Of a stretch of 64,000 nt of DNA, positions 57,729-64,000 are shown piece after piece. Under the pieces are notes generated by a model. It saw nothing but the letters and a program-made list of their open reading frames with translations. It was not told the origin of the DNA and did not search any database. The DNA is taken from the NCBI GenBank assembly GCA_963742725.1, contig CAVUMX010000004.1, forward strand, positions 62,001 through 126,000, read 5' to 3'. The translations under genes were made by a program, and so were the position numbers. Source of the DNA: CAVVAL01 sp963742725 (GTDB lineage Bacteria; Actinomycetota; Actinomycetes; Mycobacteriales; Cryptosporangiaceae). Each line of letters begins with the position of its first letter. Position 1 is the first letter of the stretch.

Positions 57729-59234
57729 GTGACCAGCGCGGCCGAGCCCGTCCGCCCAGGTGCAGTGCCCGTCCGCCCAGGTGCAGTGCTCGTCCTAGCC
57801 GCTGGTGAAGGCACCCGTATGCGGTCCGCGACCCCCAAGGTGCTGCACCCGCTGTGCGGTCGCACCCTGCTGGGGCACGTCGTCGCCGCAGCCCGCGCGC
57901 TGGAGCCCGAGCACCTCGTCGTGGTCGTCGGCCACGCCCGGGAGCAGGTCACGGCCCACCTGGCCGAGATCGCCCCGGACGCGGTGACCGCGCACCAGAC
58001 CGAACTGCTCGGCACCGGCAACGCGGTGCGCCGCGCGCTGGAGGTCGTCCCGGACGTCGCCGGCACCGTCGTCGTCCTCAACGGCGACGCGCCGCTGCTG
58101 ACGGCCGACACGCTCAAGGCGCTGGTCGGGCTGCACACGTCGGCCGGCAACGCCGCCACCGTCCTCTCGGCGACCGTCCCCGACCCGCACGGGCTCGGCC
58201 GGATCGTCCGGGACGACGGCGGGCACCTCGCGGCGATCGTCGAGCAGCGCGATGCCACGCCCGGCCAGCTCGCGATCACCGAGATCAACTCGGGCATGTT
58301 CGCGTTCGACGGCGCCCTGCTCCGCACCGCGCTCAAGCGCCTCACCACCGACAACGCCCAGGGCCAGGAGTACCTGACGGACGTCGTGGCCCTGCTGCGC
58401 GGCGAGGGCCACCCGGTCGACGCGCTGGCCGCCGCCGACCACCGCGAGACGCTGGGCTGCAACGACCGCGTCGAGCTGTCCCGCCTGCGCGCGCTGCTCC
58501 GGGACCGGCTCGTCGAGGGCTGGATGCGGGACGGCGTGACCGTCATCGACCCCGACACGGTGTGGATCGACGTGGACGTCACGCTCGGTCGCGACGCCGT
58601 CATCCACCCGAACGTCCAGCTCCACGGCGCCACGTCGATCGGCGCCGGCGCCGAGGTCGGCCCGGACTCGACGCTCACCGACACCGTCGTGGGGGAGGGG
58701 GCCCGCATCGTCCGGGCCCACTGCGACGGCGCGCAGGTCGGCCCCGGCGCGGGCGTCGGCCCGTACGCATACCTGCGTCCAGGCACGGTGCTGGCGGCCA
58801 ACGCCAAGGTCGGCACGTACGTCGAGGTCAAGAACAGCGAGATCGGCGAGGGATCCAAGGTCCCGCACCTTTCCTACGTGGGCGACGCGACGATCGGCGA
58901 GCACACGAACATCGGTGCCGCCAGCGTCTTCGTCAACTACGACGGCGTGAACAAGCGCCGCAGCACGATCGGCAGCCACGCCCGTACCGGCAGCGACAAC
59001 ATGTTCATCGCGCCGGTCACGGTGGGCGACGGCGCGTACACCGCGGCCGGCTCGGTGATCACCGAGGACGTGCCGCCGGGTGCGATGGGCGTCGCGCGAT
59101 CCCGCCAGCGCAACATCGAGGGGTGGGTGGAGCGCAAACGCGCGGGTACCCCCGCCGCCGACGCGGCGGCCCGGGCCAGGGCCGCCGCACCAGACGAACC
59201 GGTGGACGAGCCGTCCGCCGGTCAGAACGACTGA
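57729..59234 (+). CDS. glmU: Bifunctional GlmU (GlcNAc-1-P uridylyltransferase / GlcN-1-P acetyltransferase)
   Basis: 501 aa. Pyrophosphorylase domain: VLVLAAGEGTRMRSATPKVL at about 20-39, TVVVLNGDAPLLT, SGMFAFDG. The left-handed beta-helix acetyltransferase domain runs about 255-460 with hexapeptide repeats (IGAGAEVGPDSTL, VKNSEIGEGSKVPHLSYVGD, GVNKRRSTIG), and the tail is Ala/Arg-rich. It makes UDP-GlcNAc for peptidoglycan. The first residues contain a doubled PVRPGAV (21-bp DNA duplication, 57747-57788). The GTG at 57729 has GAGGGGAG upstream and is preferred over a GTG 30 nt earlier. Confidence 0.96.
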   Translation: MTSAAEPVRPGAVPVRPGAVLVLAAGEGTRMRSATPKVLHPLCGRTLLGHVVAAARALEPEHLVVVVGHAREQVTAHLAEIAPDAVTAHQTELLGTGNAVRRALEVVPDVAGTVVVLNGDAPLLTADTLKALVGLHTSAGNAATVLSATVPDPHGLGRIVRDDGGHLAAIVEQRDATPGQLAITEINSGMFAFDGALLRTALKRLTTDNAQGQEYLTDVVALLRGEGHPVDALAAADHRETLGCNDRVELSRLRALLRDRLVEGWMRDGVTVIDPDTVWIDVDVTLGRDAVIHPNVQLHGATSIGAGAEVGPDSTLTDTVVGEGARIVRAHCDGAQVGPGAGVGPYAYLRPGTVLAANAKVGTYVEVKNSEIGEGSKVPHLSYVGDATIGEHTNIGAASVFVNYDGVNKRRSTIGSHARTGSDNMFIAPVTVGDGAYTAAGSVITEDVPPGAMGVARSRQRNIEGWVERKRAGTPAADAAARARAAAPDEPVDEPSAGQND

Positions 59235-59265
59235 CGGACCGCACCGAAGGGGCCTGGGGCAGCCG

Positions 59266-60249
59266 ATGAGCAGCAACATTGAAGTAGAGAACCGGAAGAG
59301 CCTCATGCTCTTCTCGGGACGCGCACACCCGGGGCTTGCCGAGGAGATCGCCACCGCACTCAAGACCAGTGTCACGCCCACCTCGGCCTACGACTTCGCC
59401 AGCGGCGAGATCTACGTCCGGTTCCAGGAGTCCGTGCGCGGATCGGACGCGTTCGTCGTCCAGTCCATGACCACGCCGATCAACGAGTGGGTCATGGAAG
59501 CGCTGCTCATGGTCGACGCGCTCAAGCGCGGATCGGCCAAGCGCACCACGGTCGTCCTGCCGTTCTACCCGTACGGGCGCCAGGACAAGAAGCACCGCGG
59601 CCGCGAGCCGATCTCCGCCCGCCTCATCGCCGACCTGTTCAAGACGGCCGGCGCCGACCGGATCCTCACGGTCGACCTGCACACCGCCCAGATCCAGGGC
59701 TTCTTCGACGGTCCGGTCGACCATCTGTTCGCGCTGCCGCTGCTGTCCGAGTACGTCCGGTCCCGGTACGAGGGTCGTGACCTGACCGTCGTCGCGCCGG
59801 ACTCCGGCCGGGTCCGGGTCGCCGAGCGGTGGGCCGACGATCTCGGCGGTACCCCGCTGGCGTTCATCCACAAGACCCGTGACCCGCTGGTCCCGAACCA
59901 GGCGGTCGCCAACCGGGTGGTCGGCGACGTGACCGGCCGGGTCTGCGTCGTGGTCGACGACATGATCGACACGGGCGGCACCATCTGCAAGGCCGCCGAC
60001 GCCCTGTTCGACGCCGGCGCGGCGGACGTCATCGTGGCGGCCACCCACGGCGTGCTGTCCGACCCGGCCACCGAGCGGCTCAAGAACAGCCGGATCACCG
60101 AGGTCGTGCTCACGAACACCCTGCCGATCCCGCCGGAGAAGCAGCTCGACAAGCTGACGATCCTCACGATCGCCCCGCTGGTGGCGCGGGCCATCCACGA
60201 GGTCTTCGACGACGGCTCGGTGACGAGCCTCTTCGGCGGCGCCAGCTAG
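59266..60249 (+). CDS. prs: Ribose-phosphate pyrophosphokinase
   Basis: 327 aa. Class I PRPP synthetase: ATP-binding GEIYVRFQESVRGSDAFVVQ, flexible-loop PYGRQDKKHRGREPISARL, the metal-binding DLHTAQIQGFF and the PRPP-binding VVVDDMIDTGGTI are all present. It supplies PRPP for nucleotides, His, Trp and NAD. It lies 31 nt after glmU, the classic glmU-prs order, and ends at the long hairpin repeat. Confidence 0.97.
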   Translation: MSSNIEVENRKSLMLFSGRAHPGLAEEIATALKTSVTPTSAYDFASGEIYVRFQESVRGSDAFVVQSMTTPINEWVMEALLMVDALKRGSAKRTTVVLPFYPYGRQDKKHRGREPISARLIADLFKTAGADRILTVDLHTAQIQGFFDGPVDHLFALPLLSEYVRSRYEGRDLTVVAPDSGRVRVAERWADDLGGTPLAFIHKTRDPLVPNQAVANRVVGDVTGRVCVVVDDMIDTGGTICKAADALFDAGAADVIVAATHGVLSDPATERLKNSRITEVVLTNTLPIPPEKQLDKLTILTIAPLVARAIHEVFDDGSVTSLFGGAS

Positions 60250-60269
60250 CCCGGCGCCGCCCCGCCGAC

Positions 60270-60320
60270 TTTCGGACTTTTGAGGGTGCCGCGGTGCCCG
60301 CGACCCTCAAAAGTCCGAAA
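60270..60320. terminator. Long two-part hairpin, copy 2 of the dispersed repeat
   Basis: An 18-bp perfect outer stem (TTTCGGACTTTTGAGGGT at 60270-60287, complement 60303-60320) shares its core with 2005-2053. The inner 5-bp stem is CGCGG/CCGCG with a TGC loop and the same 2-nt bulge, but unrelated sequence to copy 1. It lies 20 nt after the prs stop. Confidence 0.85.
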
Positions 60321-60499
60321 CTGGACCCGCCCCCCAGCACAGGTGGAGGGGCGGGTTCGTCATGTCAAGGGGGTAACAGGTAAGCTGGCGAGGTTGCCCG
60401 GCGAGGGAAGCCCCAAGGCTCCGTTATCGACGAGCCCGTTTCGCGGCCCCGCCCGGCATAGCCGTCCGCCATAACTGCTTTGTTCGAGGAGTCTTCGCC

Positions 60500-61141
60500 G
60501 TGTCCGAGGTCCGTATCGCCGCTGAGCCCCGCACCGAGTTCGGCAAGGGTGGCGCTCGCCGCACGCGCCGGGCCGGCAAAGTTCCCGCCGTCCTGTACGG
60601 CCATGGGCAGGCCCCCCGCCACATCGCCCTGCCCGCGCGTGAGTTCACCCACGCCATCAAGCACGGGATCAACACCCTGCTGACGATCGAGCTGGAGGGC
60701 GGCGACGAGCTTGCGCTGCCCAAGGCGATCCAGCGTGACCCGCTGAAGGGCACGTTCGAGCACGTCGACCTGCTGCTCGTCCGCAAGGGCGAGAAGGTGA
60801 CCGTGGAAATCCCGGTCACGCTGGTCGGCGAGGCGAGCAAGGAAGGCATGGTCAACCAGGACCTCGCCTCCCTCACGGTCGAGGCCGAGGCCACGCACAT
60901 CCCGGACGGTGTCGAGGTCGACATCGAGGGCCTGGAGGTCGGTGGCCACGTGCTCGCCGGCGAGGTGAAGCTGCCCAAGGGCACCACGCTGATCGGTGAC
61001 CCCGAGGCGCTGGTCGTGAGCATCATCGCGGCGCCGACCGCTGCCCAGGTCGAGGCCGAGCTGGCCGAGGCCACCGGCGGCGTGACGACCGAGCCGACCG
61101 TCGTTTCCGAGGAGAAGGTCGAGGCGGGCGCCGCCTCCTGA
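60500..61141 (+). CDS. rplY: 50S ribosomal protein L25/general stress protein Ctc
   Basis: 213 aa, the long (Ctc) form: N-terminal L25 domain (FGKGGARRTRRAGKVPAVLY, then GHGQAPRHIALPAREF), the C-terminal TL5 beta domain (GTFEHVDLLLVRKGEKVTVE, EVDIEGLEVGGHVLAGEVKL), and an acidic Ala/Glu tail. It binds 5S rRNA in the large subunit. GTG start, second codon Ser. pth follows 36 nt downstream, as in most actinomycetes. Confidence 0.95.
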   Translation: MSEVRIAAEPRTEFGKGGARRTRRAGKVPAVLYGHGQAPRHIALPAREFTHAIKHGINTLLTIELEGGDELALPKAIQRDPLKGTFEHVDLLLVRKGEKVTVEIPVTLVGEASKEGMVNQDLASLTVEAEATHIPDGVEVDIEGLEVGGHVLAGEVKLPKGTTLIGDPEALVVSIIAAPTAAQVEAELAEATGGVTTEPTVVSEEKVEAGAAS

Positions 61142-61177
61142 CCGCGCGAACGCTGAAGCAGAGGGCCGGGGTTGACC

Positions 61178-61762
61178 ATGGCTGACGACCAGTTCCTCGT
61201 CGTCGGATTGGGGAACCCCGGCCCTGGCTATGCGGGCAACCGGCACAACGTCGGGTTCATGATCGCCGATCTGCTGGCCGAGCGGGCCGGCGGCCGGTTC
61301 AAGGTGCACAAGGGACGCGCCGAGGTCGTGGAGGGCCGGCTCGGCGGGATCCCGGGCCACCGCGTCGTCCTCGCGAAGCCGATGACGTTCATGAATCTCT
61401 CGGGCGGTCCGGTCACGTCCGTCCGCGATTTCTACAAGGTCGCGCCCGACCGGATCGTCGTCATCCACGACGAGTTGGATATCCCCTTCGGGGCGCTGCG
61501 GTTGAAGCGCGGCGGGGGCGACAACGGTCATAATGGATTGCGGTCCATCACCCGGTCATTGGGGACGCCCGACTATCTGCGGGTACGTTTCGGAATTGGC
61601 CGCCCGCCCGGCCGGCAGGATCCCGCGGAATTCGTTCTGCGCGATTTCTCCGGCGCCGAGCGGAAAGAACTGCCGTTCCTGATCGATCGGGCCGCGGATT
61701 CCGTGGAGTCGCTGCTGCTCGGCGATCTGGCCGCTGCCCAGAACGTGTATCACGCCAGCTAA
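61178..61762 (+). CDS. pth: Peptidyl-tRNA hydrolase
   Basis: 194 aa. LVVGLGNPGPGYAGNRHNVG at the N-terminus carries the Asn and catalytic His (RHNVG); VVLAKPMTFMNLSG and VIHDELDIPFG with DNGHNGLRSI complete the active site. It recycles peptidyl-tRNA released from stalled ribosomes. An in-frame TTG lies 6 nt before the ATG; the ATG gives the family N-terminus. Confidence 0.96.
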   Translation: MADDQFLVVGLGNPGPGYAGNRHNVGFMIADLLAERAGGRFKVHKGRAEVVEGRLGGIPGHRVVLAKPMTFMNLSGGPVTSVRDFYKVAPDRIVVIHDELDIPFGALRLKRGGGDNGHNGLRSITRSLGTPDYLRVRFGIGRPPGRQDPAEFVLRDFSGAERKELPFLIDRAADSVESLLLGDLAAAQNVYHAS

Positions 61763-62201
61763 TCCGTTGCGGTAACAGGCTGTTGACCTGCCGTAACCCT
61801 GTGGTGTGATGCTCACTGAATCGGACTCCCGGCGCTACGGAAACGTTAATCGCTCATTGCGTCAAAAATCACTATGTCGCGAGGTGATCACGCTCCGGAG
61901 TCCTGTCCCCACGCACTGTTTTGATGAGTTACCGTTACGCGGCACAACCATCGTGGGGGGCGGTGGTGGCGTCCACATTCGACAGGCTCGGGGCGGCCGG
62001 AATGGCAAGGCGGCACGTGCGGCGGTTGGTGGAGATTTCACCTCCTCCGTTCGGCTATTGATTGGTTGGCACCTGCCAGACACGCAGTGTTCGTGCAGGT
62101 GATGCCCTAATCTCGGAGAGCCATCGGGGGGTGGTCTGGGTGTGGGTACAAGTGTGGGGCTCCCCGATGTAGCGGGGACCCCTGCCAGAAGGGGGTGAGA
62201 C
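61763..62201. other. Gene-free leader region before the sigma locus
   Basis: 439 bases with locally lower GC (for example TCAAAAATCACTATG at about 61863). No convincing gene. It contains a near-duplicate CGGTAAC/CCGTAAC pair near 61770-61797 and ends in a hairpin at 62156-62182. It probably holds the promoter and a long 5' leader for the genes at 62202 onward. Confidence 0.5.
62156..62182 (+). promoter_or_regulatory. Leader hairpin next to the start of the sigma-like gene
   Basis: GGGG-c-TCCCCG pairs with CGGGGA-CCCC around ATGTAG (10 bp with one bulged C), ending 19 nt before the ATG at 62202 and 8 nt before the ribosome-binding site AAGGGGG. Position fits a translation-control hairpin more than a terminator because it lacks a T tract. 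Confidence 0.5.
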
Positions 62202-62615
62202 ATGGATTCGGTCGCGGTGGACCGGGACGTGGCAGCTGCCGTCGCAGGCAGCAGCGAGGCGTGGGACGGCATTGTCACGGCAAATGTCGAGAGTATGTGG
62301 AAGTGTGCTCTCGGGGTCGGCCTCAGTGGTGCCGACGCAGCGCAGGTCTGTGAGCTCGCCTGGCTGCGGCTCGGCCAGCACCTGCACACGTTCGGCTCGC
62401 TGGAGGACGTCTCCGCGTGGCTGGAAGCGCTCGTCCTGCGGGAGTCCGTGGCGCTCTCCGCGCACCGACGACGAGCGCCGGTCCCGGCGAACGTCGTCCC
62501 GCTGACGCCTGGCTTCGGTGCCGGCAGGGCGGACGCCGCCCGGCATACGGTGTCGGTCCGGCAGCTCATCAGCCCGGCGCACCGTCCAGGTGATCCGTCG
62601 CCTGTGCAGATTTAG
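62202..62615 (+). CDS. Truncated sigma-70 region 2-like protein
   Basis: 137 aa. Residues about 10-90 look like ECF sigma region 2 (SEAWDGIVTANVESMWKCAL, then GADAAQVCELAWLRLGQHLH and SAWLEALVLRESVALSAHRR), parallel to the neighbour at 62618. Region 4 is missing: the C-terminal ~45 residues are Pro/Arg/Ala-rich without a helix-turn-helix. It may be a non-DNA-binding regulator that competes for RNA polymerase core, or a decaying paralogue. Only 2 nt separate its stop from the next start. RBS AAGGGGGTGA. Confidence 0.65.
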   Translation: MDSVAVDRDVAAAVAGSSEAWDGIVTANVESMWKCALGVGLSGADAAQVCELAWLRLGQHLHTFGSLEDVSAWLEALVLRESVALSAHRRRAPVPANVVPLTPGFGAGRADAARHTVSVRQLISPAHRPGDPSPVQI

Positions 62616-62617
62616 CC

Positions 62618-63208
62618 ATGGCCCTGACGCCCGAGGAGGCGGCGTTCCTGGTCAAGGGCGCCGCTGAGGGCGATCGGTCCGCGTGGGAGAGCCTGGTCGA
62701 CGCCTATGGCGGCCTGATCTGGGCGATCACCCGCAACCACCGGCTCCTGCCGGGCGACGCCGCGGACGTGAGTCAGACGACCTGGTTGCGCCTGCTGGAG
62801 AACATCGAGCGCCTGAACGACCCCGGACGCGTCGGCGCCTGGCTGGCGACCACCGCCCGCCGCGAGTGCCTGCGCATCAGCGCCCGTCGCAAGCGCACCG
62901 TGCTCGTGGCGGACGAGAGCGACCTCGAAGTCGACCCCGTCCGAGCCAACAACCCCGAACTCGACGACGGACTTCTCCTCGCCGAGAGAGACGCCGCCCT
63001 ACGCGGTGCGTTCGACTGCCTCACGCCGCGTTGCCGGGAACTGCTCCGGTTCCTGATGCTTGATCCCGCCCCGAGCTACGAGGAGATCTCGGCGGCGCTC
63101 GCCATGCCGGTCGGCAGTATTGGTCCGACGCGCGGGCGCTGTTTGGACAAGCTTCGGGCTCTGGTCAAGGATTCGGGTATCGAATCGGCCAGCGCACGCT
63201 CTCTCTGA
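62618..63208 (+). CDS. ECF sigma factor
   Basis: 196 aa. Region 2 about 20-95: SAWESLVDAYGGLIWAITRN, then GDAADVSQTTWLRLLENIER and VGAWLATTARRECLRISAR. Region 4 about 130-185: LTPRCRELLRFLM, SYEEISAALAMPVGSIGPTR, CLDKLRALV. It directs RNA polymerase to its own promoters. In actinomycetes sigma factors with this region-4 wording often sit beside a ~160-aa partner and sometimes a CHAT-domain gene (from general knowledge); the partner is present here, the CHAT gene is not within the window. No anti-sigma with a zinc motif is visible. Confidence 0.9.
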   Translation: MALTPEEAAFLVKGAAEGDRSAWESLVDAYGGLIWAITRNHRLLPGDAADVSQTTWLRLLENIERLNDPGRVGAWLATTARRECLRISARRKRTVLVADESDLEVDPVRANNPELDDGLLLAERDAALRGAFDCLTPRCRELLRFLMLDPAPSYEEISAALAMPVGSIGPTRGRCLDKLRALVKDSGIESASARSL

Positions 63209-63222
63209 GGAGGTGAGGTCGG

Positions 63223-63720
63223 ATGTCACCGCAGGCGCGTGGTGCGGAGCACGACGACGTCCCGGCCGACCGGGGCACCTCACCCGGAATGCCCGACGGC
63301 GAGGAGGGGCAGGTGAACGACGTGCCTGAGGCGGTGCGCGACGCTGCCCGCAAGGCTTTCGACGCCCGTCCTCGGGATGTGCTCGTCGCCGACCTCGTGT
63401 TCGATTCCCTGCTCGACGGCGAGCGCCGCGCGGTCGCCGACCCGTCCCGCCGCAGCCTGCGGTTCGGTGTGCCGGACGCGGACGCGGGCGCCGACCTGAC
63501 CGTGACCGACAGCGGCGAGACGGTCACCGTCTCGGTGCAGGTGCTGCCGGCGCAGCGTTGCGACATCGACGTGCGTACGCCATCCTCCAGCATGGCCGTA
63601 ACCACGAACGACACCGGCCAGGTCGAGTTCGATCTGGTTCCGGGACTGATGAGCCTGGTGATCAGGCGGATCCGCTCGCCGCACGCCCAGCCGCTGCAGA
63701 CCGCCTGGGTGAGGGTGTGA
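63223..63720 (+). CDS. Conserved partner of the ECF sigma factor, function unknown
   Basis: 165 aa, soluble. The first ~35 residues are acidic/Gly-rich; then a helix (EAVRDAARKAFDARP), VLVADLVFDSLLDG, and a C-terminal beta-rich part (LRFGVPDADAGADLTVTDSG, ETVTVSVQVLP, NDTGQVEFDLVPGLMSLVIR). The last pattern resembles carboxypeptidase-regulatory-like beta sandwiches. Located 14 nt after the sigma gene with a good ribosome-binding site (GAGGAGGTGAG), it is a candidate regulator of the sigma factor (inference). The next gene's GTG overlaps its stop. Confidence 0.7.
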   Translation: MSPQARGAEHDDVPADRGTSPGMPDGEEGQVNDVPEAVRDAARKAFDARPRDVLVADLVFDSLLDGERRAVADPSRRSLRFGVPDADAGADLTVTDSGETVTVSVQVLPAQRCDIDVRTPSSSMAVTTNDTGQVEFDLVPGLMSLVIRRIRSPHAQPLQTAWVRV

Positions 63721-64000
63721 GCACGCCGTCTCCGGTGCGCCCGCACGGTGGAGACCTCGTCGACCTGACCGTGACCGGCGACCGCGCCGACGAGCTGCGC
63801 AAGCTCGCCCTGGACTGGCCGTCGTGGACGTTGACCCCGCGCCAGCTCTGCGACCTGGAACTGCTCGCGTCCGGCGCGTTCTCGCCGCTGCGGGGCTTCC
63901 TGGGCGCCGCGGACCACGAGTCGGTGTGCGAACGGATGCGCCTGGCCGACGGCACGCTGTGGCCGATCCCGGTCACGCTGGACGTCGCCGGCGAGCTGGC
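63717..64000 (+). CDS. sat: Sulfate adenylyltransferase (ATP sulfurylase), 3' truncated by the window
   Basis: The first 94 residues are present and the frame runs out of the window. LTPRQLCDLELLASGAFSPL then RGFLGAADHESVCERMRLAD and LWPIPVTLDV is the N-terminal PUA-like domain of Sat-type ATP sulfurylases, which make APS from sulfate and ATP. Whether an APS kinase domain is fused cannot be seen. The GTG start overlaps the preceding stop by 4 nt (GTGA), so it is probably coupled to the sigma-locus genes, an unusual neighbour for sulfur assimilation. Confidence 0.88.
   Translation, partial: MSTPSPVRPHGGDLVDLTVTGDRADELRKLALDWPSWTLTPRQLCDLELLASGAFSPLRGFLGAADHESVCERMRLADGTLWPIPVTLDVAGEL

Overview
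This 64 kb window comes from a very high-GC actinomycete chromosome. Three conserved blocks point to the class Actinomycetia: galU-glp-rimJ-sepX-tRNA-Ala; mscL-SAF-fmdB-like-5-formyl-THF cyclo-ligase; and metG-tatD-rpfB-rsmA-ispE-ABCF followed by glmU-prs-rplY-pth. The overall flavour resembles Micromonosporales, but genus and family cannot be fixed from the sequence alone. Several genes appear to be transcribed without leaders.

Layout. 1-8.6 kb: the end of a penicillin-acylase-like hydrolase with a discoidin domain, an MBL hydrolase, a secreted sorbosone-dehydrogenase-like beta-propeller with PKD and LGFP repeats, and a second penicillin acylase. 8.6-19 kb: a small antitoxin-like protein, a CBS protein, a 53-aa acidic protein, mscL, a SAF-domain protein, an FmdB-like zinc ribbon, 5-FCL, a degenerate GGDEF sensor, then galU-glp-rimJ-sepX and tRNA-Ala(CGC). 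A decayed toxin/Imm1 locus follows the tRNA. 19.9-37.7 kb: a compact hybrid NRPS/PKS cluster with an MFS exporter, an orphan NarL-type regulator, an APH(6)-like kinase, C-A-T, KS with a dead AT, two free carrier proteins, T-C-A-T, KS-AT-ACP, a Cys-elbow hydrolase-like protein and a stand-alone adenylation enzyme. Signature residues read by eye suggest Thr, Val and Ser. 37.7-45.8 kb: a frameshifted gene, a secreted GH18 chitinase with a DasR-like site, small conserved proteins, a protein O-mannosyltransferase and rsmI. 45.9-64 kb: translation, cell-envelope and isoprenoid genes, a desaturase-TetR operon with a clear operator, a secreted S15 peptidase, tRNA-Gln(TTG), glmU, prs, rplY, pth, an ECF sigma locus with a truncated sigma-like partner, and the start of an ATP sulfurylase.

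Most unusual points. (1) The cluster combines a KS-AT protein whose AT nucleophile is Gly, two discrete carriers in a row followed by an N-terminal carrier, and a Ser-type adenylation enzyme with no carrier of its own. (2) In-frame minisatellites of 21-60 bp sit inside otherwise conserved enzymes (5-FCL, penicillin acylase, SAF protein, RsmA, GlmU). (3) There are two families of dispersed palindromic repeats: a 72-bp element found twice, one copy supplying the stop codon of rsmI, and a long hairpin found twice at gene ends with the same two-part stem but different inner sequence.
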